A stretch of 64,000 bases of DNA from Odontocerum albicorne (GCA_949825065.1 OX463844.1:2903017-2967016), one strand, 5' to 3'; counted from the first letter of the stretch, positions 22,356 through 33,740 are shown. A program made the numbers and translations. The notes: generated from the sequence alone by a model not told the origin.

Positions 22356-22680
22356 ACTAGCTGTACCCGGCCAGGCGTTGCTGTCGCTCAATCTGGTTAA
22401 ATGGAAAAGAAAGAAAAGTGAAAGCACACGTTTCTAATATGTTTAATTTCACAATGCTTGTGGGTATACAATATTTTTGACGTCTTTCAGCCACTCTCAG
22501 TCTGTCGCGTTCATTCTGTTGAGAACGAAGCAGATCTGAATCTACAGAACGCGATCGCCGTGTTCGCAACCGAGCATCCTCAAGTCTGGCTGCACGTCGC
22601 TCTGCTGCTTTCTCGGCATTTTGATGAACTAAAGCAGATCGATTGCACTGAAAAAGAAGAAAGAAAGTTTTAACAAAAAC
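22356..22680 (-). mobile_element. Helitron 3'-end fragment with a relic of the Arg/Glu-rich N-terminal region
   Basis: On the minus strand the segment ends GGGTACAGCTAG followed by T, fitting the CTRR-T rule for Helitron 3' ends, and matches the end at 45333-45336 (GGGTTACAGCTAG, then T). The upstream part reads NAEKAAERRAARLEDARLR, then LLRSQQNERDRLRVAERR, like the repeated arginine/glutamate segments before the Helitron-like N domain. The Rep and helicase domains are absent, so this is an internally deleted derivative. The hairpin near this end is weak. Confidence 0.6.
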
Positions 22681-23344
22681 ATATAAAATTGCGAAACATT
22701 AAAAAAAGAAAATACACGAACTAAAACGAAAAGAAAAAACAAAAAAATATTAACGAAATATTTCACTTCAAACGCAAATCAATCGATACAGGTAAATTTT
22801 AACGCATTTCACGATATAACTATGGCGGATATAAATTTAGTATATCGTGTGTTGCTTTTACGTCCAAACAGATGGCGCTATTTTCAATACACGTGTTTGA
22901 AAATTTAATATTTATTATTTAATATTTATTATTTTAATTAATTATTTAATATTTAAGAAAAATAAAAAAAACAGTTATAAAACGAAATGAAAGAATCCGA
23001 AACATCGTAAATGCAATGTGACATAACTCTCAATGAGAATTGTTTAGTTTGCATGTGTGGCTGCAGGGGACGCTTCCATTATTTCGTATGTTTTATATAC
23101 TTTTTTATATACAACTGTATATAAAAAAAAATACATAAACATGCTTGTATACGAATGCAACCTTTTGTCAAAATTTCAAAGCAATCGGTGAAGAGCTTTT
23201 GGAGATTAGAGATTTTCTATCAACTAACATTTACATTTTTATTGATATAGATTGGTTATAATTTTAGAATATTAAGCCAAAACCTTGGATAAATAAAACG
23301 AGGTTAATATTTTATCTTTATTTGTTTTAATTTTTTTTTTTGCG
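22681..23344. other. Unassigned AT-rich DNA, possibly 5' continuation of the Helitron
   Basis: A/T runs dominate and no terminus (TC start) could be fixed. Confidence 0.35.
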
Positions 23345-23805
23345 AATATATTTATTTATTTAATACTTTTATTGCAAATACAATGTGGCGGGCTTATTGC
23401 CAGGCGGAAATCTTTTCCAACCAACCAGACAAAATGAAAATGAAGCAAGTTACGTGGTCGCATAAATCATTCAAATGACTATCCATCACCACGAAATTTA
23501 TAAACACATACGTGAGCATATGCCCACGAACCCCACAAAGACGGACAATCCCCCGAACATTATTTTTCATATAAAGTGAGATATCATATATCAAAAGAAA
23601 GGGAATGGATGGTGGAGAGGAAAGGAAAAGAAAAATCAGGAATGAAACTCGTTATTTTACTGATTAGAAATTAAGAGTTTTTTCAGTCGCTTCTTCAAGC
23701 ATGCCAAGGACGGAGCGAGTTCGGATGAATATTGGCTTGTAACTGACTCCAGAGACTCACTGCATGGACAGTAAAGGACGACGTAAAAAAACCTTACATG
23801 CATGA
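23345..23805 (-). mobile_element. LINE-B 3' end with end of ORF2
   Basis: From the 3' side it shows a TTTATTTATTTAA tail, GCTTATTGCCAGGCGG, then the 3' UTR, then on the minus strand LAPSLACLKKRLKKLLISNQ and a stop. This matches LAPSLACFKKRLKNLLISSQ in the copy at 53813-54415. A frameshift lies just upstream. Confidence 0.75.
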
Positions 23806-23814
23806 CAAGATTTT

Positions 23815-23920
23815 TTAAATAATTTATGAACAAAATGTAATTTAATATGGATATATACACAATTTATGTGGATCTGGGTTTATTGTCTTTCATTTGTCGT
23901 GTCCCCAATAAACTAGGCAT
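23815..23920 (-). mobile_element. LINE-A 3' UTR fragment
   Basis: GATCTGGGTTTATTGTC followed by TTTCATTTGTCGTGTCCCC and AATAAACTAGGC is the reverse complement of the LINE-A 3' UTR. Only about 100 bases remain, next to a LINE-B copy. Confidence 0.65.
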
Positions 23921-24110
23921 TGACTGGTATTTTACTGAACACATACACAATTAATTTATAGATGATGAAGCTAAATCCCTTTTAATGTAGGTAAATATGA
24001 CATATCCCACCACATTCTGTTCATGAACACAGCTCTCGCATCCTCCATATCTATAGATCTCGTCAAACATCACCTCCTGTATGCCTTTTGTTTTCCATTA
24101 ATTTTAAATA

Positions 24111-24643
24111 CCGTATTAGCCCAACTATAAGGCGAGGTTTTTATTTAAAAAGGCAACAAGTAAATCGGGGGGTCGCCTTATATTCGAGTCACAAACATTG
24201 TAATGAGAACGTTCAAAAGGCGTCATTGTTTACACATAGCCTGTGCGTTGTAATTTCTTACAGTTTCTGAGGTGTTGTATTGTCCTGTGCTTCGTTTTGT
24301 ATCTTTGCTACCTAAAAAATATTATGACTGACCATATTGAAAGACGAGGAGATGGAAAAAATCAAGTGAATCAAGGAATACGCAGAAGCTATGATATGAT
24401 TCCAATTTTAAGGTTATGGTGGTGCGTGCTGCAGAAACAACCAACAACTGTTATATTTGGTATCACGGAAAATAATGTTAGAGGTTGACGTTTACAAAAA
24501 CATTACTTGATGAATGCACATTTCCCAAGAAAAGCATTCCGGGGGCCTAAGAATGGGCTTAAAATGTTTTTTTTCTCCAAAAAGCAGATTAAAAATAGGG
24601 GTCGCCTTATAATCAGGGTCGCCCTTTAGTCGGGTCAATACGA
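24111..24643 (+). mobile_element. pogo/Tigger-like deletion derivative, 533 bp
   Basis: Flanked by TA on both sides. Ends CCGTATTAGCCCAACTATAA and the complementary TTAGTCGGGTCAATACGA form imperfect inverted repeats, with a second GGGGTCGCCTTATA motif inside each end. The plus frame at 24325-24560 reads GIRRSYDMI, then FGITENNVRG, a TGA where tryptophan is expected, RLQKHYLMNA and KAFRGPKNG. That is the N-terminal DNA-binding part of a Tigger-type transposase. The DDE domain is missing, leaving a MITE-like element. Confidence 0.75.
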
Positions 24644-24654
24644 TATATAATTGA

Positions 24655-24790
24655 CTTGCAAGTCCGGCCAGAAAAAAATTTAAACATACTTTAAGTGAAA
24701 ACCAGACTGAAATCATATTTAAAAAATCTGAGTTTCAACGGGAATCGAACCTATAACATCAATAATGGAAGTCAATAATGGAAACCGGAG
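24655..24790 (-). mobile_element. tRNA-derived SINE
   Basis: The minus strand has a clean GGTTCGATTCCCG B box, then TTGAAACTCAGATTT, then TTTCAGTCTGGTTTTCACTT, then TTTTTCTGGCCGG. The order matches the SINEs at 4130-4285 and 40895-41092. Confidence 0.6.
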
Positions 24791-24885
24791 CAGATGATTC
24801 ACCCCCATTAAAACAAATTTGTTATACGATGAATATTTGGAAAGAAAATCTTTTTTTAGTACTAATATTGGATAGGATGGGTTAG

Positions 24886-25318
24886 TCAAATGTATGTTTG
24901 AAATAACATAATAAGTAAAAATAATAAAAATAACAAATGTATGTTTGAAATAACATAATAAGTAAAAAATAATAAAAATAACAAATGTATGTTTGAAATA
25001 ACATAATAAGTAAAAAATAATAAAAATAACAAATGTATGTTTGAAATGACATAATAAGTAAAAAAAGAATAAAAATAACAAATGCATGTTTGAAATACCG
25101 TAATAAGTAAAAAATAATAAAAATAACAAATGTATGTTTGAAATAACATAATAAGTAAAAAGAATAAAAATAACAAATGTATGTTTGAAATAACATAATA
25201 AGTAAACAATAATAAAAATAACAAATGTATGTTTGAAATAACATAATAAGTAAAAAAAAATAACAAATGTATGTTTGAAATAACATAATAAGTAAAAAAG
25301 AATAAAAATAACAAATGC
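24886..25318. repeat. 45-48-bp A-rich minisatellite, about 9 copies
   Basis: Units contain AAATGTATGTTTGAAATAAC and ATAATAAGTAAAA, then a variable run with AATAATAAAAATAAC. Three overlapping minus frames of 134-142 codons arise because the A/T-rich unit has no stop on that strand; they are not genes. Confidence 0.92.
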
Positions 25319-25559
25319 GCTTTTTAATCAGATACTAATTTAAATCCCGACGATAAATTTAAAATAAAAAATTAACACATTAAAAAATTTTGGTGCACGA
25401 TTACGAGTATCAATTCATAATTTATTACATAATGAGAAAAAAAACTCATCACATGAATGAACATTATTAAAGTTCGTAAAACAATTAATTCATGCAATGG
25501 AATGGTCGATCATTAAAGTAATCTCGAATTTTTTACACGTCTTTCAATGAAGTTTCAAC
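25319..25559. other. Unassigned AT-rich DNA between two arrays
   Basis: Nothing recognisable was seen. Confidence 0.4.
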
Positions 25560-26545
25560 GATAATAAAAGTTTGAAACGCGAATTTACAACGTTCGAGTA
25601 AATTTCTTGCTGCGAAAATGCGATTTTGAACATCTGTATGAAATGTTGTTTATGTGTGTGGATTTTTTTCTTCTTTATGTAGTATATTTGGAGAAGGGAT
25701 CGTATATTTGGAAGATTGAAAATCAAATTAACAACGTTTTAGTAAATTTGCATGGAAAAAGTTATTTTGAACATCTATGTAATGTTGTTTATGTGTGTAG
25801 ATTTTTTTTCTTCTTTGTGTTGTATTTTTGGAGAATAAGGTATCGATAATTTGGAAGGTTTAAACGCAAATTAACAACGTTTGAGTACATTTGCACGGAA
25901 AAAGTAATTTGGAACATCTGTGTGTAATGGTGTTTATTTGCGTAGATTTTTTTTTCTTCTTTGTGTTGTATTTTTGGGGAAGTAAATTTGTGAGGCTTTA
26001 ACGCAAATTAACCATATTTGAGTAAATTTGCACAGAAAAATTGATTTTAAACATCTGTATGTAATGTTGTTTACGTGGGAATATTTTTTATTTCCTTTAT
26101 GTTGTATTTTTGGAGAAGAAGGGACCGTAAATGGAATTCGCAACAGTCGTTTATAAACATTATTAATCTGTATGTAATGTTTACGTGTGTGAATTTTTTT
26201 CTTCTCTATGTTGTATTTTTGGAGAAGGGATCGCAAATTTTGGAGGTTTAAACGCAAATTAACAACGTTTGAGTAAATTTGCACAGAAAAAGAAATTTGG
26301 AACATCTGTGTGTAATGGTGTTTATGTGCGTAGATTTTTTCTTCTTCTTTGTGTTGTATTTTTGGGGAAGTAAATTTGTAAGGCTTTAACGCAAATTAAC
26401 CACATTTGAGTAAATTTGCACGGAAAAAGTGATTTTGAACATCTGTATGTAATGTTGTTTACGTGGGAATATTTTTTGTTTCCTTTATGTCATATTATTA
26501 TCGTAAATGGAATTCACAACAGTAGTTTATAAACATTATTAATTG
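25560..26545. repeat. Complex satellite, 138-145-bp monomers with a 387-bp higher-order repeat
   Basis: The block GCAAATTAACAACGTTTGAG recurs, with variants, at about 25578, 25723, 25865, 26003, 26252 and 26391. The part starting at 25865 repeats almost unchanged from 26252, about 387 bases later, including the distinctive AAATGGAATTC and GTTTATAAACATTATTAA end. Each monomer also has a GAACATCTGTATGTAATG block and a TTGTATTTTTGG block. Confidence 0.85.
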
Positions 26546-27405
26546 TCCAAATCGACCATTAAAACATAGAGCGTGTTTTAATGGTTTTTCATTTTGTATC
26601 CTTATTTCAAAGAAATTGGTTTTCAATACATGCAGAAAATATATTCTTGTAAGTTAAATAACTTTGTATGTTCAGCTTTGAGGCTTAGGTTACAAAACAT
26701 TTATTTTGTAAAAAAAAAAAACAGGTAAACGAAAAACTCGGAACGCTTTAAACCCCTATTCATCTTAAACTCGTGTCGCGTAACACCTCAAGTTTCAAGC
26801 ACTGGTCTACTAAGAATTATGTTGAGCTCTAAATTTAAGAATCGTTGTTTGCTAAGCAAAATTATGATCCAGACCTTACCCTTTGTTTTTTTTTATATAC
26901 TTAATCCTTTATTTTATACACGAACTTCATGCACGTCTCAGACTCTACGTGCTCCTGACAGCTCGTCAAATCGGTGTAATGCTCACGTGTCGCTCACCTA
27001 TACGTTCCAACTCAACCTAATATTCGCTCCTTTTAAGTGCTCAACGCTTTTCAGTCTTGAAAATTGAACATCAAAAAAAAGTTTCACAGATATATATGAC
27101 ATTTTTTTTATATGAACTTACAACAAAGGTTTATTGACTCTCAATCGTGATAAATTATATTCATACAATTTTGAAATAATCTGCTATTTTCATTAATTTA
27201 TTCGTATGGTATTCCTGAGCATATTGGAATTGTAGCTTCAGGTGTATCAAAGAACGTGGCTGGAAGACCACTTTTTTGGTTACATTAGTTGAGTCATTGG
27301 GCTTAGAACTATTGGAATCGGGCAGGAACTGACGGTTCGTCATCGCACGTGCTGGAAACACTACCGTCCGTCAAGCGGCAAGGAGCTTGCTTCCTAACAA
27401 ACTTA
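26546..27405. other. Unassigned DNA, one GC-richer patch
   Basis: 26819-27067 (plus) and 27161-27361 (minus) are open frames without recognised motifs. The second has mixed composition but no family. Confidence 0.4.
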
Positions 27406-27497
27406 TTTTATAATGTACATGGTCAAACATGAGCTTATAGCTATACAGCAATTTTATAATGTACATGGTCAAACATGAGCTTATAGCTATACAGCAA
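27406..27497. repeat. 46-bp exact tandem duplication
   Basis: Two adjacent copies (27406-27451 and 27452-27497) of a unit containing ATAATGTACATGGTCAAAC and TTATAGCTATACAGC. There is no divergence between copies, so the event is recent. Confidence 0.92.
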
Positions 27498-27601
27498 TTT
27501 ATTACAACAGGCTTATCTTTGATACACTCAACGGTTTATCAGATAGGGACCTTTTTTTTCAGTGTAATCAACCACAAGGTGCAAGGCGAGCGTTTTATTA
27601 A

Positions 27602-28228
27602 CCTTTCCTTCCCGGTGTTGGGTATCTTCTACACGTTGCTTCAAATAACCATCAATATCTCTATAAATATAATAAATACAAGGTTAAGATTCTAGGTATT
27701 CCTCCATAATATATTTACGCATTGATTTAAAAAAGATTATTAATAATAATCAGAATTTATCGACTACATCGTAAGTATTTTCTGAATATCGGAAACAAAT
27801 TCGCATTTAAACGCTGTGAGTGCCTCGATCTTGGGTCTTGACGATAGGTGAAAAGTATGCGGGAAGCGCGACACTATATTCGCATCTCACTTTTACATAC
27901 GTCACTGAATAGCGAGGAGCGCAATTGTCTCCACCTCGCAAGAGTAAGCGACGCCCGAGTTAGCCCCCAACCCTGCCGCGCTGCAGTAGCTGTTGAGCTG
28001 GCAACGAGACTAGACCTACGTCCGTTCCGTGAGCGGTGCCAGATGGTTTTTTAATGTTTTCAGCAAATAAATCTCAATTATTATAATTTTTAACTTCAAT
28101 TATAATTAATTAAGGGGATTATCTATGAATGTTCTTATTTTTCCGATTTAAAATCGCTAATTTTTGATCGCGTACTCACTACCCAACACCGGAACACGCG
28201 TTTCATTTTTATCACCATAAGGGAAGGG
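27602..28228 (+). mobile_element. piggyBac-like MITE, copy 1 (627 bp)
   Basis: Bounded by TTAA at 27598-27601 and 28229-28232. Ends are CCTTTCCTTCCCGGTGTTGG and, inverted, CCCTTCCC with a CCGGTGTTGGGTAGTGAG subterminal copy. TTAA targets and CCYT ends fit piggyBac-like elements. The GC-rich middle holds a 68-codon frame also present in copy 2, but no transposase. It is a mirror-oriented match of 57905-58531, which has the same length. Confidence 0.8.
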
Positions 28229-28232
28229 TTAA

Positions 28233-28799
28233 CTAGATCAAGTCGTTTATAATCATAACTGCTTATATGAAAAAAGTTAGACTAATTGTTCCCTTAGACT
28301 CTATTTTCTATTAAATTTCTCGAATTGGTTTCTTGTATTCTAGGATTTCTACCTCACCTGGCCACTATAATCTCTCGAACTGTTCTTCAAGTGGTCATAA
28401 TTCTCCTACATATATTATTTTTCTCCTACTAATTCGTGCTTATATTTCACTTCCATATTCCAGTGTCCCTTGATTTATGGGGATGGCATCCTCGTTGAAT
28501 TTATTCCTCCCCACGGGGCATCCCTCGTTTCCGTATCTACCCTCTCCATCAATTGCGATAAATGTTTTCTCGGTGTACGAGACCCTTGGCTTCATAAATA
28601 ATTAACAAATATGATATTGATTCGCCTAGGTTAAGGCCACTTTATATCGCTAAGTAGGAAAATATTTTAACGTTCATTAATTCATGCAGTGTCCCTCCAC
28701 ACATACGGTACAGATATGTTAACTATAGAGTTTTCCATGTTGTTTTGATTCATATAATAAAATCTTACATTTTTTAAAGATCCTAAAGTTTTTATAGTT
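28233..28799. other. Unassigned DNA
   Basis: A minus reading at about 28380-28600 includes KTFIAIDGEGRYGNEGCPVG and may be a LINE relic, but I could not place it. Confidence 0.35.
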
Positions 28800-28925
28800 A
28801 AAAAACAAAGGATTCCAGCCTGGTTTTCACTTAAGGCAACTTTAACGTATTTCTGGTTGGCTGGAAGAGATTGTCACAAGGTAATAAGCCACCCAGGTTG
28901 AATTCAATGAAAGTTTAATACAATA
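28800..28925 (+). mobile_element. SINE body and 3' tail
   Basis: CCTGGTTTTCACTTAAGGC, then TTTCTGGTTGGCTGGAAGAG, GATTGTCACAAGGTAATAAG and a short A/T tail. The tRNA head is lacking. Confidence 0.65.
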
Positions 28926-29591
28926 CAATATTGTTAATTGTTTTTTTATAGTTGATAATTTACATTTAACAAAGAAGAAAATCAAGCAACTGAAAAAATA
29001 TTACATTCAAGATATCTTTTAACACCCATCCCAGAACAAACCTTACCCGACTTCACGCCGAACAGCGAGAAGAAACCCTACAACACCACATCCTCGCTTG
29101 AACCGTGAAGTTCTATAAAAGTCAACAAAATCACAGCAATCTCTCAGTCGCTACCCTGGGGGCTTACGAGAGTAAATCCGACCTACCCTTATGTTATAAG
29201 CACAAGCTCCCGAAGCATTATCTGTTGCCTGACTAGTCCACCTACAGTTTTAGCTGGGAAGACCAAGGTCTGAGTGAATGTGATGGAATACAAGTAGCCT
29301 GAACGAGTGGACTTGTTCTTGCTAAAAAATAATTATAAGAATTGATATCTAGTTATAAGTAGTATGTAGGCGTTAATTATTTCTAAGAAATCATATATTA
29401 AGTTTATAAAATAAAAATAAAATGACATCTAGGAAAATAAGATTAAGTAAGTACACAAATTATAATATATAAATAAGATTACTTAAGTAATAAATGTGTT
29501 TATATGTATGTATAGCCTTGGTAAATATTTTTTACCACGTATTACTTTGTTCAGTAAAAAAAAATATGTATATTGTGGCGGTTTCTAGACA
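28926..29591. other. Unassigned DNA with a GC-richer patch
   Basis: 29040-29310 is balanced in composition and may be a transposon fragment, but no frame or motif was recognised. Confidence 0.35.
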
Positions 29592-30020
29592 TTATAATTT
29601 GTTTTATCAAACACTGTTTATTCCACTTTATGTAACGGTATAACACTGCCAGTTTCAAGGTTTTCACCTCGTTTCAGGGAAGCACAAACAAGACTGAATT
29701 ATGTTCGAACTGGTATCGACATATAAATTACTAAAGGTAAAACATGGGTTAAGGATTGTGGGTGGAGAGAGGCAGTAAACAACATCAGCGAGCAGCGGCG
29801 AGATCTTAGGAATGTATTTGCCAGATGTTCATCCCGATGTACTAAGATGGATATTTTTAGGGCCCCTAATCTGTCTTATTTATTTCCGTTACTTCTGATT
29901 TGTAAGAATTATGCATCATCGATAGAAAATGTATGATTTTTACGGTAACAATGATGATCCATGTCAGAATAAATGAGAGTATTTATTAAGGCAGATTTGT
30001 GAATACGAAATTTGTTTTCA
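29592..30020 (-). mobile_element. Penelope-like element 3' part with endonuclease-domain relic
   Basis: From 29592 the terminal block runs inward (GTTTTATCAAACACTGTTTA, CAGTTTCAAGG). The minus strand then aligns with the coding relic at 55950-56210: HHCYRKNHTFSIDDA-like residues, a NGNK motif and a HRDEHL-like motif, broken by stops. Together with the plus-oriented terminal block at 30120-30200 it forms an element with inverted ends. Confidence 0.65.
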
Positions 30021-30119
30021 TATGATCTTCCTGTCTTTTCTATGTAGAAATTATTCCATTCAGCATATAAAAGTTAAAACACACATAATATTGCTAAGTA
30101 TTCCATTTTTGCCTTTCCT

Positions 30120-30200
30120 GAAAACCTTGAAATCGGCAGAGTTATACCGTTACATAAAGTGGAATAAACTGCGTTTGATAAAACAAATTACAATTAAAAA
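30120..30200 (+). mobile_element. Penelope-like terminal block, opposite orientation
   Basis: AAAACCTTGAAATCGGCAGA, TTATACCGTTACATAAAGTG and TTGATAAAACAAATTAC repeat the 3' terminal sequence of the family. It is inverted with respect to the block at 29592. Confidence 0.75.
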
Positions 30201-30869
30201 AAAAATTTATGAAAGAAAATTAATCAAGTCAAACAGGAATTTATCTCAGAAATGTATTCCGGTAGGTGTGATTTATCACACCTATGCCGTGTAGGGTGTT
30301 AATTAATGAACACCACTTCTCTAGGTCTGACTGCTTCCTGGGGAGCAAGCATGTCTGCTGCTGATTAAAGTTACATCCGAATTCTGTATCTCTTGAAAAT
30401 AACAGGAAAATTTAAATGAAAATTATATTCTTGTAAATTTATTATTACACAACCAAAACGTAATAAAACTGTAATAAATATATGTTTACTACCATCTATG
30501 AAAGTCACACGTAAACAATTGTAAAATATTAACAGTGCCATCTATCAAGATTGATTAATGATAATTATTTTCCATGAACGTTGGAATATTCCTTGTAAGT
30601 TTTTAAATATCAAATTGATTTTAAATTAAAAAGAATTAACTTTGATGATATATCACAAACGAAATCTACCAGATTCTTGCAGCCAGTACCAAAAGGGCTT
30701 TTTTGAAATCTAGATTTTGATAAAAAATATCTGTTACATAAGATCTCATGTCACGAAAACCGGAAAATTTCAATGCACTTTCTTCGATCAAGATCAGAAG
30801 AAGCCGAAACTATAATACAATCGTTTAAAACGTTAGTCAATTTTTGTTTATTTCATGCATATAATATAT
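30201..30869. other. Unassigned AT-rich DNA
   Basis: A short segment near 30660-30700 (CCAGATTCTTGCAGCCAGTA) resembles 31985-32020 on the far side of the following LINE. Otherwise nothing was seen. Confidence 0.4.
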
Positions 30870-31875
30870 CCATATTAACACTTTGAGCACAAAAATCAGA
30901 AAACTAGGATACATATTCCGTATGATTCGAAATGTGCTCAGTGAAAATATTCTTGAAAGTAAATACTTCGCCTTATGTCAGTCAGCACTTTCTTACGGTA
31001 TATCAGTTTGGGGAGGATGCACCTTAATCCAAAAACACATATTACAGGTTTTCTAAAAATTGATTATGAAAATAATTTATAATCTTCCTGCCCGGTATCC
31101 CACAGCGGAGTTTTTCAAAGAGTATCGGGTTCTAAACATAGCCAATTTGCATTTCAATCCATTCTCTGGCACTATCATCGAGAGGAAAGGAAGATGCAAA
31201 CTCAGCAGAGACACATGACACGCATGGCAACTAATCAAATGTTCACCATCCCTAGAGTTAAAACCTCTTTTGCCCAAAGACAATATGCCTATTTAGCTCC
31301 CATGACATACAATGGGGTGCCGAATTCAATAAAGGTAAAGGGAGGAAAACCATTTAGGCAGTCGATCGGAGCGTGGTTGTTATTGCGACAGGAGTTTGAG
31401 TACTTGGGTTTTCAGGATGAATGACGTGTGGAAAAGGTTTGTGTGGTTTTTTTTGTTGTTTTATATTTGTATATTTTTGTTTTAATTTTTATGATTGCGT
31501 GCGGTATATTATGGGATGAACATTTTTGATCTTTCTGGAGTGATGATGTATGAGGAGTTTGATTTCGCATGATGTTTCCAGTTGTAATTGAGTGTCACTA
31601 TTTGTCAGGTTGATGGGAATGTTCAACGGGGTTTTGTTTTTATGTAATCGAAAATCAGAAGGAAGTATCGATTATGTTTTTCATGCTTAATATCCTCAGT
31701 GAGATACAGGCAAAAACCTAGTTTACTGGAGACACGACCAATGAAAGGCAACAAACTCAGATTTATTAAAATTGTATGTCCAAATTAAATTACCTGTTAT
31801 TTTTTTTGCAAATTATGTATTTTTCTTGTCATGTGTAAATAATTTTTTTTAAATAATAATAAATAAATAAATATT
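30870..31875 (+). mobile_element. LINE-A, 5'-truncated copy
   Basis: Plus-strand frames read KIRKLGYIFRMIRNVLSENI, then CQSALSYGISVWGG, and after a frameshift near 31155 the C-terminal MFTIPRVKTSFAQRQYAYL, APMTYNGVP and FEYLGFQDE with stop at about 31424. The 3' UTR then ends in a TAATAATAAATAAATAAATA tail. The YGISVWGG region is the thumb/connection part of CR1/Jockey-type reverse transcriptases; the catalytic core is absent. Confidence 0.8.
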
Positions 31876-32075
31876 TTTCCAATGGAATGGTGGAATTTGT
31901 TTGAAAGAAATCGAGGAGTACCTACAGGATATTATTAAACGTGAAATATCCTATCCTTTCACATATAGATAAAATAAAGCTACCTGATTCTTGTGGTCAG
32001 TGCCGGAATGGTTTTTTGTAATGAGTGGACGTTTTGTTCATACATTTGGATAAAACAATCCTCAGGTTACCCTTA

Positions 32076-32927
32076 AGGCCCGTTCTCACGGTTCAAGTTA
32101 AGTTGACCGATTAAAGTTGATCAATAAAAGTTGAACACGACTTGAATCCGTTTTGGTTCACACGTTTCAATAGAAACTGATTCAAGGCCCGTTCTCACGG
32201 TTCAAGTTTAGTCGACCGATTAAAGTTGATCAACAAAAGTTGAACACGACTTGAATCAGTTTTTGTTCACACGTTTCAATAAAAACTGATTCAAGGCCCG
32301 TTCTCATGATTCAAGTTAAGTTGACCGATTAAAGTTGATCAACAAAAGTTGAATGAAATCTTTAGTGAGAACCTTTGTTTTAGTAGAGTTGATCAACGTT
32401 TTAGTTGATCAAGAAAAGATTGACCCAGTCAAACTTTATCGTTCAAGTTATGAGTCATCCGCCATTTGCTTTCAAGTTGAAACCTGTATTGAAATGTGTG
32501 AACATGAATTCAAGTTTATTGTCAAGTTCGCTTTGAACTCGATAAATATAAAAATAAAGATGCAAGAAAAAATGCTTTCAACGCCATTTTTAACTGAATT
32601 AAATTGAAACCATTTATTGAATCAGTTCCTATTGAAACGTGTGAATAAAAACTGATTCAAGTCGTATTCAACTTTTGTTGATCAACTTTAATCGGTCAAC
32701 TAAACTTAAACCGTGAGAACGGGCCTGTATTCAACTTTTATTGATCAACTATAATCGGTCAATTAAACTTGAACCGTGAGAACGCGTCTTCACTACAGAT
32801 TTCATTCAACTTTTGTTGATCAACTTTAATCGGTCAACTTAACTTGAATCGTGAGAACGGGCCTGTATTCAACTTTTGTTGATCAACTATAATCGGTCAA
32901 CTAAACTTGAACCGTGAGAGCGTGTCT
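32076..32927. mobile_element. Harbinger-like fold-back MITE with multiplied terminal repeats
   Basis: Flanked by TTA at 32073-32075 and 32928-32930. The terminal motif AGGCCCGTTCTCACGG is followed by TTCAAGTTAAGTTGACCG. On the left it is present three times, starting at 32076, 32185 and 32294 (109-bp period). On the right it is inverted and present about four times, ending near 32726, 32790, 32864 and 32927. A 3-bp TWA target is typical of PIF/Harbinger. The central 32350-32620 holds an 84-codon frame of no recognised family. Confidence 0.7.
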
Positions 32928-33204
32928 TTATCGCCACGCCATGTCTCTATCGGGATAGCAATAGAAAACAGATCTCTGTTTCCTTATATCAAGGCAATCT
33001 TCTTGCAGTTACCAAAACTGTCCATGATGTATAATACTTAATTTTGACTGCAAGGCCATCTTAGGTAATGTTATGGTCATCACCATTACGTCTAGTTAAA
33101 TCGATCGTCTTCGCAACATACGAGTATGCAAGAGTGTGTACAGCGCGGAGACGAGGCTTCTGAGAGCAAGCAAGATACGTAGAATATATGTACGAGTATG
33201 TATT

Positions 33205-33460
33205 TGAAATGTGGGGCTGAAGAAGAATGTTAAGAATTCTATGGTTGGCTACATGAACTCCGTATTGAAGTAACTGAGGGTCACTGATAGATAATCGTAA
33301 CCAGGAATACTGTTTAAATAGGCTTGTAGTCACTCGAAATGTGAGAGAACGACTTACAAAAGGAAGAACTCCAAAGCGTTGGACTGACCATGTGAGAGCC
33401 ACAACAGGATTATCTTTAACAACTGCTCTTTCAGATCCGGAGTGTTGGGATTAATGGACA
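33205..33460 (+). mobile_element. RTE-C LINE tail relic
   Basis: The plus strand reads LNRLVVTRNVRERLTKGRTP, then KRWTDHVRATTGLSLTTALSD. This is the RWTDQVRAxTG motif near the end of RTE-like ORF2. Stops are present upstream. A piggyBac-like MITE end follows directly at 33461. Confidence 0.65.
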
Positions 33461-33740
33461 ACCTTTCCCTTCCTGTACTAAACAAATCCGCGCGTTCCGG
33501 TGCTGTGTATTCAATACACATGTATAAATGAGCGGTTTAAAATCGGAAAAATAAGAATATTCATAGCCAATCGCTTAAATTATTTAAATTTGAAGTCAAA
33601 AGTGATAATAATTGAAATTTAATTGCTGAAAATATGAAAAAAACATCGGCTGACGTTCACAAAACGGGCGAAGCGACCACCTCAAATGAATGCCCGAAAG
33701 CTACCGAAACGAGAGAAGCGAGCGAAAGGAAAGTAAAAAA
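33461..33740 (-). mobile_element. piggyBac-like MITE, partial copy
   Basis: Starts ACCTTTCCCTTCC, then GCGTTCCGGTGCTGTG, and matches the reverse complement of the right half of 36748-37718. The other end is lost against an AT-rich low-complexity tract. Confidence 0.65.

Noticed and set aside
24882..24900. Continuity between the SINE at 24.7 kb and the A-rich array as one element
   Set aside because: The array unit is not seen near any other SINE, so the adjacency looks accidental.
24719..25314. Overlapping minus-strand frames of 134-142 codons
   Set aside because: They are built only from the A-rich tandem repeat; all three frames stay open because the unit has no stop on that strand.
33061..33402. 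113-codon minus frame
   Set aside because: It is antisense to the RTE-C tail, whose RWTDHVRATTG motif is on the plus strand.
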